Source: an uncultured Paracoccaceae bacterium
Lineage (GTDB): Bacteria > Pseudomonadota > Alphaproteobacteria > Rhodobacterales > Rhodobacteraceae
NCBI GenBank assembly: GCA_951812615.1
Contig: CATOSU010000013.1
Location: 61,581 to 125,580 of the forward strand
Reading direction: 5' to 3'
DNA length: 64,000 bases
Shown here: positions 51,312-59,463 of the stretch, one piece after another
How positions within the stretch are numbered: the first letter of the stretch is position 1
Layout: each line of letters opens with the position of its first letter
The notes under the pieces: model-generated
Databases searched by the model: none
Told to the model about the DNA's origin: nothing
The model's input: only the letters and a program-made list of their open reading frames with translations
Program-made: the position numbers and the translations under genes

Positions 51312-51608
51312 ATGACGATCCGGTTCACACCGTCCCCTTCACGCCCGCATATCGATCCGCTGGGCTGCCGCGATCTCTGGCGCTCGGTCCTGCTGACGGC
51401 GGTGCGCGATCTCTGTTCCGGCCCGGCGCAGTGGCGGGAACGTGAAGCGGCCGAGCTCTGGGTCGGCACCTGTCCGAGGCGGGCGTTCCGCGAGGTCTGC
51501 GATCTGGCCGGGTTCGATCCGATCCGGGTTCACAGGGTGCTCAAGGCGCTGCGGGCGCTGGCCCCGGAGGACCGGAACGCCCTCTTCAGCCTCGAGGCGC
51601 ACCTGTAG
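51312..51608 (+). CDS. Truncated duplicate of the 17150-17527 gene
   Basis: A copy beginning MTIRFTPSPSRPHID, identical up to …FSLEAH. A new Leu and stop (CTG TAG) then end it at 98 residues instead of 125, because the duplication boundary falls at 51603. Confidence 0.5.
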   Translation: MTIRFTPSPSRPHIDPLGCRDLWRSVLLTAVRDLCSGPAQWREREAAELWVGTCPRRAFREVCDLAGFDPIRVHRVLKALRALAPEDRNALFSLEAHL

Positions 51609-51630
51609 GGTGACAAAAGTCTTTGGGTAT

Positions 51631-51667
51631 CCGGACTATTCCGGACTATCCCGGACTATTCCGGATA
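51631..51667. repeat. 10-bp tandem repeats (CCGGACTATY) beside the duplication boundary
   Basis: Three and a half units of CCGGACTATT/C run in tandem, and the outer edges (TATCCGGA … TCCGGATA) form an inverted repeat. They start 28 bp after the duplication edge. Further on (51,890-51,950) there are several short palindromes built on CCTTGCAAGG. No gene in 51,609-51,955 is convincing. Confidence 0.6.
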
Positions 51668-51955
51668 GAATTGCAAAACGGGCTTGAAATCAGGGCTTTG
51701 AGCGCCTCTTGGGGCGCGGACCTGATGGCCGCGTCGGATTCGGCCCGCGCCATAAGTTTTTCAGAATCGGGGCGCTTCGGGGGGTGCGAACCCGCTGGAA
51801 ACGGTGTTTTCCGGGGGGTCGTTTTTCACCGGATTTTCCGGGCGTTCCGGGGGTGGTGCTTTTCGGGCTTCCGGGGGCATCTGCGGCCGCGATGATCTGC
51901 CCTTGCAAGGGGTGTGCAGGCCCCCTGCAAGGCGCTTGCAAGGGACGTGCGGCTA

Positions 51956-52357
51956 TCAGCTGTAGGGCATGTCGTAGCCGATGATCGAGCCGTCCTCGTA
52001 TCGGTCGGTAATGTTGCCTTGCGCATCGCGCTGCGCGCGCGGCGCGGGTTCGGTGGGGCTGAGGTCGACACCGTCGAAGACGGGCGGCAGGGTCGAGCGC
52101 AGCGGCTCGTAGAGTATCCCGTCGAAGGCGAACCCGAGGAGCCAGAGGAACTCGGTCGGATCGTGGGCCGGATCGCGGAGGTAGAGTTCGCGCCCCTCGG
52201 AGGAACAGTTCACCGGCGTGGGGCGGGCGAGGGTCTTCTGCATGCCCGGCACATCTGAATGGGTGCCCTCGACCGTGCCTGCCGTGTCGTCCCAGATCAC
52301 GGTGCGCATCTCGCGCCCGTAGAGCATGTCGGGAAGGTTGATCCTGTGAATGGCCAT
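51956..52357 (-). CDS. Hypothetical protein, unknown
   Basis: A 133-residue protein (MAIHRINLPDMLYGREMRTVIWDDTAGTVEGTH … EFLWLLGFAFDGILYEPLRSTLPPVFDG). Composition and codon pattern look real and it starts 21 bp after the end of the truncated gene upstream on the same strand. No family is recognised. The orientation is opposite to the phage tail genes. Confidence 0.55.
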   Translation of the reverse strand: MAIHRINLPDMLYGREMRTVIWDDTAGTVEGTHSDVPGMQKTLARPTPVNCSSEGRELYLRDPAHDPTEFLWLLGFAFDGILYEPLRSTLPPVFDGVDLSPTEPAPRAQRDAQGNITDRYEDGSIIGYDMPYS

Positions 52358-52378
52358 GGGGTGCTCTCGCTATCGTCG

Positions 52379-52585
52379 CTATGCGGGATCGTAATGGAAA
52401 AGCAGCCCCAGCACCAGATCGAGCATCTCCGGATCGTCGCGCACGAGCTTGTCCAGATCGACGCCTTCGTCGCCGGGCAGCCTGTGGAAGAGGATCTGGA
52501 AGGCGCGGGTCATGACCTCGGCGGCGCGGCCGCCTGCGTATTCCCGCCCGAAGTAGCCATCGACATACTGGTCGCGCCGCCCGGT
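52379..52585 (-). pseudogene. C-terminal remnant of an unknown gene
   Basis: The minus strand reads …DQYVDGYFGREYAGGRAAEVMTRAFQILFHRLPG…LVRDDPEMLDLVLGLLFHYDPA-stop, a credible protein C-terminus. Going upstream, the sense frame gives way near 52,586 to sequence that codes on the other strand. It was probably the gene preceding 51956-52357 in an operon, now cut off. The left limit is the stop; the right limit is approximate. Confidence 0.5.
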
Positions 52586-52704
52586 GGCCCGGTATCTTCG
52601 GCGCCGGCGAGGCGGGCGAAGAGGCCGCCGACGCCACCGACCGGCTGCGCGGCCTCAGGGATCTGCGCGGCGATCTCGACGCCATTCGCAAAAAATACGG
52701 GGGC

Positions 52705-53613
52705 GTGACGGCGCAGGTGCTGGCGCTCATCGCGGCCCGGGAGGAGCTTGAGCGCCGCAGCGCTGCCCGTGCCGCGCGGCAGGCGGCCGAGGGTATTCTG
52801 TCCGGCGATTTCGCCGCCGAGGCGCTCGACAGGACGGCAGCTTCCGCCCACGCCGCCGGCGCCAAGGCTGCGATGGCGTTTGCGGAAGCGTTCCGGTCGC
52901 AAGTTGCCCAGTCCAGAAACGTGAATGCCTTTCTCGAGGAATACATAAGTGCAATCCAGCCAATGTCCCCGATCAACCCGCGCGATGTGCTGGACCGGTT
53001 TGGATTTTCCGAAATTGCCGCCGGGGCGGAGGCCGCGGGTGTCTCCGTAGAGGCGGTGGCGCAGGCGGTCCGCGATCTTTTTGCAGGCTCTGTCCGGGCC
53101 GAGCGGGCGACCGAACGCTCTCTCGCATTGGCAAAGGCGGGTTTTGAGAAGCTGGCCGAGGAGACGGGTCTGGGTGTCGATGCCGTCAGGGAGGTCGGCG
53201 CGGCGCTGCGCGCGCTCGCGCCCGAGGACATCGTCCCGGCACTCGAGATCCGCCATCCGGCGCTCGCTGATCCCCTGCGCCTGGCAGTGTCGCCGCAGAA
53301 CCGCGAGATCGCGGGGCAGACATATACCGCCATCGCGCTGCGGCTGAAGCTGGCCGACGACCGGGCCGGGCGGGCACCGCGCGCGGAACTGCGCATGGAC
53401 AATGTCGGGCGCGAGGCAATGGCGTGGATCGCGCGCTCCGGCGGCGGGGCCGGGGCCACCGTGCGGATCATGCTCTGTCTGGCCGACGGTGATGCCCAGG
53501 CCCATACCCCCGACTGGGAGCGCACGCTCGATGTGCTCGGCATCGAGGTCACCGACACCGAGATCGTCGCCACCCACGGCGATGACCGGCTGCCCGCCGG
53601 CATGACCTACTGA
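52705..53613 (+). CDS. Phage tail protein with DUF1833-like C-terminus, N-terminally truncated
   Basis: 302 residues counted from GTG 52705, but the frame is open and protein-like back to about 52,586 (IFGAGEAGEEAADATDRLRGLRDLRGDLDAIRKKY), so the true start is missing. Residues 1-170 are helical, tape-measure-like. The C-terminal part (PALEIRHPALADPLRLAVSPQNREI … AELRMDNVGREAMAWI … VRIMLCLA) resembles DUF1833 tail proteins. Either a natural two-part protein or an in-frame deletion fusion of two tail genes. Confidence 0.55.
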   Translation: MTAQVLALIAAREELERRSAARAARQAAEGILSGDFAAEALDRTAASAHAAGAKAAMAFAEAFRSQVAQSRNVNAFLEEYISAIQPMSPINPRDVLDRFGFSEIAAGAEAAGVSVEAVAQAVRDLFAGSVRAERATERSLALAKAGFEKLAEETGLGVDAVREVGAALRALAPEDIVPALEIRHPALADPLRLAVSPQNREIAGQTYTAIALRLKLADDRAGRAPRAELRMDNVGREAMAWIARSGGGAGATVRIMLCLADGDAQAHTPDWERTLDVLGIEVTDTEIVATHGDDRLPAGMTY

Positions 53614-53627
53614 GAAGGAGACAGATT

Positions 53628-54074
53628 ATGGCCCTTGTCAAAAAAGGCACGGAAACAATCGCCGCCATGGCGCTGCGGGATGTCGAGGACTGGCTCGAGC
53701 AGGAGGGTCTCGGCAACGACGCTGTCACCGTGGAGGCAAACGACGCGGAAATCCGGGCCGCCGCGCGGGCCGCGATACACCGCACAGCCGGCGATACGGA
53801 GACCCTGATCGGCACCTATGGCGACGGCGTGACCTTCCTGTTGCTGGAAATCGGGCGGCTCGCCGCCGCGCTCAGGGCGTCCACAACCCTTGCCCAGGCC
53901 AAAACCGCCGCTACGCCCCTGGCCGACGCGCTCGCGCCGATCGTGGCGGGCGTCGGGGACGGCACCATCAAACTGCCCTACAAGCTCAAGACCGGCGGAC
54001 AGGCGGCCGCACTCACCGAGATCGGCACCCGGATCACGCGCGTCGCCGAGGCCTTCGAGGGCGATGACGGATAA
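53628..54074 (+). CDS. Phage tail-module protein, unknown
   Basis: 148 residues (MALVKKGTETIAAMALRDVEDWLEQEGLGNDAVTVEANDAEI …). A GAGAAGGAGA ribosome site precedes it, and it overlaps the following peptidase gene by 11 bp. Mostly helical, no family recognised. Its place between a DUF1833-type and an NlpC-type gene is a usual tail-module slot. Confidence 0.6.
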   Translation: MALVKKGTETIAAMALRDVEDWLEQEGLGNDAVTVEANDAEIRAAARAAIHRTAGDTETLIGTYGDGVTFLLLEIGRLAAALRASTTLAQAKTAATPLADALAPIVAGVGDGTIKLPYKLKTGGQAAALTEIGTRITRVAEAFEGDDG

Positions 54075-54477
54075 GGATCGCACCCGCACTCCCGACTGGG
54101 CCGCGGCCTGGGTCGGCGCGCCGGCCGAGGATTGCGCCGATCTGGTCGCACGGATGCGCCGCGCCGTGTTCGGGCACGCCCTCGACCTGCCGCCCAGCCC
54201 CGGCAGCCTGCGCGCGCGGGACGGGGCCATAGCCGCGCTCGGGGGCAACTTCGCGCAGGCCCTCGGCACCGGCGAGGCACCACAGGAGGGCGATGCGGTG
54301 CTGATGCGCGCCGCCGCCCGCACCCGCGCCCTCGGTCACCATATCGGGCTCTGGACCGCCAGTCCCGGCACTCCGCATGTCCTCCATCACATGGCCAGGC
54401 TCGGCACCTGCCTGCATCCGCTGGCGCGCCTCGAAGACCGGGGCCTCGTCTTCGCCGGCCTTTACCGATGGCTGTGA
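54064..54477 (+). CDS. Phage tail NlpC/P60-like peptidase
   Basis: 137 residues from ATG 54064. WVGAPAEDCADLVARMRRAVFG holds the candidate catalytic Cys and HHIGLWTASPGTPHVLHHM the His region, as in the short tail-tip assembly peptidases (lambda K-like) of alphaproteobacterial phages. It lies directly before the J-like host-specificity gene, the normal order. Confidence 0.7.
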   Translation: MTDKDRTRTPDWAAAWVGAPAEDCADLVARMRRAVFGHALDLPPSPGSLRARDGAIAALGGNFAQALGTGEAPQEGDAVLMRAAARTRALGHHIGLWTASPGTPHVLHHMARLGTCLHPLARLEDRGLVFAGLYRWL

Positions 54478-54570
54478 TCCTCCCCCGGGCGGCGACCGGA
54501 ACCCCTGCATGCCCCCTGCAGCGTCGATATCTGGCCGCACCCCCTGACGGCAGAGGGGCGGATCACCATC

Positions 54571-55870
54571 ATGCTGCCGCATAGCACCCCCCTCGATACA
54601 CTCGCCGCAGCCGCGCTCCCCGGCCTGGGTCCCGGCCACATCCTGGTGAGCGTCGATGGCCACGCCGTGCCGCCATCCGACCGCGCCCGCACCCGGCTCC
54701 GCGCCGGCCGGCATGTGGTACTGCGCCCCGCGCTCGCCGGCGGCGGCGACAGCAATCCGCTGCAGATCATCGGCACCATCGCGCTCCTCGCCCTCGGGGC
54801 ATGGCTGCCCGGCGCGCAATTCCTGGCAGGCCTCACCTCGTTCCAGGCCTCGCTCGTCTCCGCCGGCATAATGGTCGCCGGCGGTCTCGTCCTCAACGCC
54901 CTCATTCCGCCCCCCGATCCCGCCGGCACCGCCGCCGGGCCGGAACCCGTCCATTCGCTCACCGGTGGCGCCAACCAGGCGCGGCCCTACGCGCCCGTCC
55001 CGCTCATCCTCGGCGCACACCGCCTCTTCCCCGATGTCGCGCCGCGCCCTGGGCCCGCTTTGACAACGATAACAACCAGGACCTCGTTCAGGTCTTCGGC
55101 CTCGGGGCCGGGGCCCCGGAGATCTCCGACCTCCGCCTTGGCGATACCCCGCTGGATCAGTTCACAGGCGTGTCGCGCCACATCCTGCGCGGCCGCGCAG
55201 GACCCGAACGCGCCAACCCGGGACGTCGACCATCTGCAATGGACCGCACTGCGTTCGATCCGTCCCGACCCCGGCGACTATCGCGGCCAGACACGGCTCT
55301 GGCTGCGCATCCGCGCCTCAGGCGAGGCCTCGGGCTCCCTCGCCCGGCTCTCCTGCATGGCGCACCAGCCCGTGCCCGTCCCCGATGGCCAGGGCGGCTG
55401 GCAGACGCAACCCACATCCAGCCCGGCCTGGATATTCCTCTGGCTCGCAAAAGGCCTCCACGTGGACGCCCGCCTGGTCGCAGGCGCCGGACTTCCCAAG
55501 GCCCGCATCGATCTCGCTGCCATCCGCGCCTGGGCCGCCTTCTGCAAACGCCACGAACTGCGCTGCGATGCCGTCATCTCCAGCGCCATGGACGCCCGCG
55601 ACCTGCTGACCATGGTCGCCCGCTGCGGCCGCGCCAGCCCGACATGGGCCAGCGGCAGGCTCGGCGTCATATACGACGATCCCGACGCCCCCGTCTCCGC
55701 CCTCGTCACGCCGGGAAACATCATCCCCGACAGCCTGCGCATCGCGTGGACCAGCGGCGCGGCGGCAGAGGAAATCGCGCTGCGCTATATCGACAGAGAC
55801 CGCGACTGGACATGGCAGACCGTCCGCCGCCTCATGCCCGGCCTCACCGGACCCCCCGCATCAGCCACAC
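54571..55870 (+). pseudogene. Phage host-specificity protein J-like, frameshifted and truncated
   Basis: The N-terminal part is intact (LGPGHILVSVDGHAVPPSD, membrane-like segments, ARPYAPVPLILGAHRLFPDVA). At about 55,045 the homologous reading jumps to another frame (WARFDNDNNQDLVQVFGLGAGAPEISDLRLGDTPLD). It returns to the first frame near 55,220 (DVDHLQWTALRSIRPDPGDYRGQTRLWLRI) and runs to about 55,870, where the protein-like sequence ends. The middle is too short for a J protein, so there are deletions as well. 55,870-56,190 is GC-rich with no recognisable gene. Confidence 0.75.
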
Positions 55871-56199
55871 GGATCCGAAAGCTGTATCCGGACAATCCTC
55901 AAACGGCGACGGGAGGCCCGGGCCGCACGCGCGGCAAGAGAGGCAGACAATCCCCCCTAAACCACGCAGCAGCAGCCAACGCGTTCGGGACCGCACCACC
56001 CCGCCCCGTAAGGGCAACACCCAAAGAGCGCGACGCGGGAGCGGGGCTCCGCGGCCGGGCGACCGACCCGCAAGCGAGCGGCACGGAAAACCCGGCCGGG
56101 GATCGCCGTCCCGGGCGAAAGCAGGCGCCCCGCCTTGACCTGACGCGCGGTTTCCCCGAAACCCACGGGCAGCCACATTATCAGACCGGAGATATGCTT

Positions 56200-56499
56200 A
56201 TGCCCAAACCCTCACCCGTTCCCGCCGCAACGCTGTTCGCCGCCATCGCCAAAGAGCTAGACTGTTCGCGCGCGCAAGCCAAACGTCTCTCGGACGGCGT
56301 CCAGTCGGCGGTGCAGAACCTGCTGGCCGACGGCCACCCGGTCCGCCTGCCCGGGCTTGCCACCTTCTCGGTGGTCGATGTCCCCGAGCGGCAGGTTCGC
56401 AACCCGGCCACCGGAGAGATGCAGACCGCCGCGCCCACACGGCAGGTCCGGGTCTCCGCCACAGGCCCCCTCAAGGCCGCCGTAAAGGGGAATGCATGA
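56200..56499 (+). CDS. HU/IHF-like DNA-binding protein
   Basis: 99 residues from ATG 56200 (GGAG 8 bp upstream; ATG 56194 also possible). LFAAIAKELDCSRAQAKRLSDGVQSAVQNLLADGHPVRLPGLATF is the HU dimerisation core, and RNPATGEMQTAAPTRQVRVSATGPLKAAV the DNA-binding arm and C-terminus (cf. RNPxTGE). Its stop overlaps the start of the cold-shock gene (ATGA). It is a plasmid-borne nucleoid-type protein, whether of phage or plasmid origin is unclear. Confidence 0.85.
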   Translation: MPKPSPVPAATLFAAIAKELDCSRAQAKRLSDGVQSAVQNLLADGHPVRLPGLATFSVVDVPERQVRNPATGEMQTAAPTRQVRVSATGPLKAAVKGNA

Positions 56500-56828
56500 T
56501 GAGCGAACAGCGCATGGAGACAGGGTCGCAGGAAACCAGCACAAAAACGCCGGCACCGGAAGCAGGCAAGGCCGAACCAGTAGAGGTCACCGGAACCGTC
56601 AAGAGCTACCAGTCCGACAAGGGCTTCGGCTTCATCGCCCGGCATGGCGAGGCGGATGTGTTTTTTCACATCTCAAACCTTGCCAACCCGGAAGCCCCGC
56701 CAGAGGTCGGCCAGCGAGTGCGCTTCGCGCTTGTGCCAAGCAAGAAAAAACCGGGAACACTTGCCGCCCTCAACGTCCGGCCTGAAGGCGAGGCCCCCCG
56801 GGAGATCGGGAGCCAGGGCCATGGGTGA
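56496..56828 (+). CDS. Cold-shock-domain protein
   Basis: 110 residues. An N-terminal extension of about 30 polar residues precedes one cold-shock domain with RNP1 (KGFGFI) and RNP2 (VFFHI) in GTVKSYQSDKGFGFIARHG … ADVFFHISNL. It binds single-stranded nucleic acid. The start sits 5 bp after AAGGGG and inside the HU stop, so the two DNA/RNA-binding proteins are made from one message. Confidence 0.88.
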   Translation: MMSEQRMETGSQETSTKTPAPEAGKAEPVEVTGTVKSYQSDKGFGFIARHGEADVFFHISNLANPEAPPEVGQRVRFALVPSKKKPGTLAALNVRPEGEAPREIGSQGHG

Positions 56829-56987
56829 CTGGCGAACCACAGGGCCGGGACGCGCGATGAGTTCCGGAAAGGGATTGCCCGGACAGACTGAAACGGCCAC
56901 ACACACCCGGGCTGACACAACCGGGCTTGCCTGTCGCGCCGACCTGCCATAGCAGCACGGGGTGAGACCGCTTCGCAACCGGATCCA

Positions 56988-58034
56988 ATGGCCGACCTGC
57001 ACAATCCGCACGACACCCTGTTCCGCGCGCTGCTGTCCGATCCCGGGCGCGCAGGGGACTTCCTGCGCGATCACCTGCCCAACACCATTGCGGGACAACT
57101 TGCCCCGGCACCTCCCGAAATCCTGGAAGGCAGCTTCATCGATGAAGCGCTCGCCGGCAGCCAGAGCGATCTCCTTCTGAAGGTCGCGCTGAAGGCGGGG
57201 ACCAACGCTTTCGTCTATGTTCTGGCGGAGCACAAGAGTGCGCCTGATCCGGCGCTGCCGCTGCAACTGGCCTCCTATATGATCCGCATCTGGAAGCGCC
57301 ATGCCGGAACCCGGGCGGCCAGGCTCCGCGCCCTGCCCCCGATCATTCCGGTGGTTGTCTATCATGGCGCGGCGACCTGGACCGTTGCCGACAGCCTGCG
57401 CGACATGATCGCCACAGAAGATCCCGATCTCGCCTTTCTGCCCGGAGCGGGGTATATCCTGCGCAACCTGCGGGCCATGGAGATCGACGCGCTGTCACGC
57501 AACGCCGCGCTGAAGGCGGGGTTCATCACGCTGCGACGGGAGGCGCTGGCCTTCCTGACGGAGATCGCCAGGAGCCTGCCCGCAGGGAGCGATCTGCGGC
57601 GACAGGTTCTTGAATACGTGCTGCGGGTCTATAATGTGGATATGGACGACCTGCGGGCCTTACTCAGGACCGGGGGACATAACGAACTGGAGGCACTTGT
57701 GGGAACCATTGCTGAAACACTGCTCGAACAGGGCGAGGCACGCGGATTGGCAAAAGGCGAAGCACGCGGATTGGCAAAAGGCAAGGCCGAAGGCAAGGCC
57801 GAAGGCAAGGCCGAGGGCAAGGCCGAGGGCAAGGCTGAGGGCAAGGCTGAGGGCAAGGCTGAGGGTAAGGCGGAAACCCTCCGACGCCAGCTGGAGCGCC
57901 GTTTCGGCCCCCTGCCCCGGGACATCGAGGCGCGGATCGCCGATGCCGGGCCGGAACGGATCGAGGCCTGGCTGGACGCGGTTCTGGACGCGCCCGACCT
58001 CGCGACCGTCTTCGCACAGGACCGCCCGCACTGA
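56988..58034 (+). CDS. Rpn/YhgA-type recombination-promoting nuclease
   Basis: 348 residues. The N-terminal PD-(D/E)xK nuclease domain shows HDTLFRALLSD, the catalytic Asp in SQSDLLL (D61) and E-x-K in LAEHKS (E81, K83). Residues ~110-240 are the Rpn central region (LPPIIPVVVYHG, LDALSRNAALKAG-like). A low-complexity repeat follows (GKAE units, residues ~265-296), then a C-terminal leucine/arginine-rich end (LERRFGPLPRDIEARI). Rpn proteins cut DNA and stimulate RecA-independent gene transfer; some act in phage defence. Confidence 0.85.
   Translation: MADLHNPHDTLFRALLSDPGRAGDFLRDHLPNTIAGQLAPAPPEILEGSFIDEALAGSQSDLLLKVALKAGTNAFVYVLAEHKSAPDPALPLQLASYMIRIWKRHAGTRAARLRALPPIIPVVVYHGAATWTVADSLRDMIATEDPDLAFLPGAGYILRNLRAMEIDALSRNAALKAGFITLRREALAFLTEIARSLPAGSDLRRQVLEYVLRVYNVDMDDLRALLRTGGHNELEALVGTIAETLLEQGEARGLAKGEARGLAKGKAEGKAEGKAEGKAEGKAEGKAEGKAEGKAETLRRQLERRFGPLPRDIEARIADAGPERIEAWLDAVLDAPDLATVFAQDRPH
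57780..57875. repeat. 12-bp tandem repeats in the Rpn gene
   Basis: Eight in-frame units of GGCAAGGCCGAA (with C/T and A/G variants) encode Gly-Lys-Ala-Glu repeats. Directly before, a 24-bp unit occurs twice (57732-57779, GEARGLAK). Because units are multiples of three, copy number can vary without breaking the frame. Confidence 0.9.
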
Positions 58035-58241
58035 CCACAACGGGTTGCGCGCGCCCAGGGCACCTCTGTCCGCCCGCGCGCCGTGATCGGACGGAGCGCT
58101 TCAAGCGCACGCAGCAGCAGAAAAACCGTTTTCGCGAAGAAAGTTACTGCGGTTGGGAGATGCCCGGGCGGTGAACAACCACGCACGGCGCTTTATGCCA
58201 GTAAACAGCGCACAAACCGCCCCACTCTGCGGCTCTCCACT

Positions 58242-58272
58242 ACGTCCGATAATTTCGCCACTTATCGGACGT
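58242..58272. repeat. Perfect 11-bp inverted repeat with 9-bp spacer
   Basis: ACGTCCGATAA and TTATCGGACGT flank TTTCGCCAC. The arms are as long as those of tyrosine-recombinase core sites, and no T-run follows, so it does not look like a terminator. It sits between the Rpn gene and an HNH remnant, at the edge of the CBASS cassette. The remaining DNA from 58,035 shows no gene. Confidence 0.6.
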
Positions 58273-58285
58273 GGCGGGGTCATGT

Positions 58286-58460
58286 GTGGGTAACCTCGAC
58301 CACACCCTTCCTGTCTTCTATCTTTGGCCTCTTACGACCAACAACGCGACCTTGCTGTGCCGAGAGCACAATGGCGAAAAGGCGGAAAAATGGCCGAGCG
58401 TATACTACTCGGACGCGGAGCTAGGAAGGCTATCTGCATTGACGGGGATCGAATATGGCG
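58286..58460 (+). pseudogene. Remnant of an HNH-type (restriction?) endonuclease
   Basis: The frame reads LDHTLPVFYLWPLTTNNATLLCREHNGEKAEKWPSVYYSDAELGRLSALTGIEYG: DH…N…CxxHN is the HNH/ββα-metal pattern, and the wording resembles type II restriction-endonuclease C-termini. There is no start, and the sequence after about 58,460 loses protein character. It is only ~55 residues of a once larger gene. Confidence 0.55.
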
Positions 58461-58563
58461 AGATCTCAGACACCGATGGTTGTCCATGCGAGCGTGCCGG
58501 TTTGATCACGTGGTCCAGAACGAATTTCCGAATGCGGTCTGCCTGCCTCACATCAAACCTCAG

Positions 58564-59463
58564 CTACCGGGAGAACATAGGTCGTGCCAGGATATCCACC
58601 AGATCGTCGGTCACTTCGTCGCCTATCCCTGCGGCTGGGGCAGAGGCTTGAAGTGTGAGCAACGAAATCGACAGGTCGTAGCGTTCCGAGATGAGTGAGT
58701 GTTCGACCACGGGCTCATCTAACCAGGTTCCTCTGCTGAGTTCCTTGAGTTCCGCGATGCCGACGGCACCAGGGCTACCGGCCACGGGCGAAGCGGCAGG
58801 TATTTCACGAGGGGGCAGTCCGGCCACCTTGATGAAAGCACCCGACTTGAATGCCGGTTCACTGGAACGTGCCCACAGGATGAAACCTTCGCGACTGACC
58901 ACGAGGATTGCCCGCTTCTGCGTGTAGGTCAGCCACCTCAGGATTGCCGCTGTCAGTGAGACCTCATATCGCTCCGCGCACCCACCGAGCATGTCCAGGT
59001 CGGCTTTCTCGTTTGCCGGAATCTGTGTTCGGAAGTCATTCAACGGCATGAGAAGCCCAGCGGCGAAGCGGTTGGCCTCGGCTTCGACACGGTTGTATTC
59101 GCTGTCCCACCAAACCATGTCTTCAGGGCGGCATTGGAACCCGTTTGGGTATTTCTTCCGATGTAGCAGATAATGACCGAATTCATGGGCGATGGTAAAG
59201 TTCACTCGCCCTTTCGACCGGAGTGAATCGGCGTATCCAATCCCCCATTCGCCCGATCCGTCCGGCTTGGGCGTAAGTGCACCCTCGAAGCCCTCAAAGC
59301 CTCGGGGTCGAACTCGTGTGATTGGCTCTTCCGGAAAAACCTGCTGGCTGTAGTCTCGGGCCAGTTTGGACACATCCACCGGGAAACGGTTTGGTCCATA
59401 AGCCTGCGTTAGCAGGATTGACAGGTCATTCGCCCAGCGTTCCGGGCCCTTGTCCTGGTTCAT
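58564..59463 (-). CDS. capP: CapP-like ImmA/IrrE metallopeptidase (CBASS regulator protease)
   Basis: 299 residues. The zinc motif HEFGH is at residues 93-97 (FTIAHEFGHYLLH), followed by a distal Glu in EAEANRFAAGLLMP, as in M78/ImmA-IrrE peptidases. A C-terminal sensor-like domain of ~120 residues follows. Its ATG overlaps the stop of the HTH gene, and both run divergent to the CBASS operon. In the described CapH-CapP pairs, CapP cleaves the CapH repressor when DNA damage signals appear. Homology to that pair is inferred from domain content and position. Confidence 0.8.
   Translation of the reverse strand: MNQDKGPERWANDLSILLTQAYGPNRFPVDVSKLARDYSQQVFPEEPITRVRPRGFEGFEGALTPKPDGSGEWGIGYADSLRSKGRVNFTIAHEFGHYLLHRKKYPNGFQCRPEDMVWWDSEYNRVEAEANRFAAGLLMPLNDFRTQIPANEKADLDMLGGCAERYEVSLTAAILRWLTYTQKRAILVVSREGFILWARSSEPAFKSGAFIKVAGLPPREIPAASPVAGSPGAVGIAELKELSRGTWLDEPVVEHSLISERYDLSISLLTLQASAPAAGIGDEVTDDLVDILARPMFSR

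Larger units (their letters stand above)
49889..51603. repeat. Right copy of the 1,715-bp inverted duplication
   Basis: This is the reverse complement of 17236-18950. It begins at the very first base outside the Tn3-like element's right inverted repeat. At the far end the two copies diverge after …GAGGCGCACC (CAGGCC… in the original, TGTAGG… here). Exact abutment implies that the Tn3-like element had inserted at this point in another copy of the pilus region. Confidence 0.95.

Noticed and set aside
51690..53603. Two long leftward frames (637 and 355 codons) over the phage region
   Set aside because: They are shadows of the DUF1833-type gene and have Ser/Arg/Ala-rich composition. Only the short C-terminal remnant at 52379-52585 in a different frame looks real.
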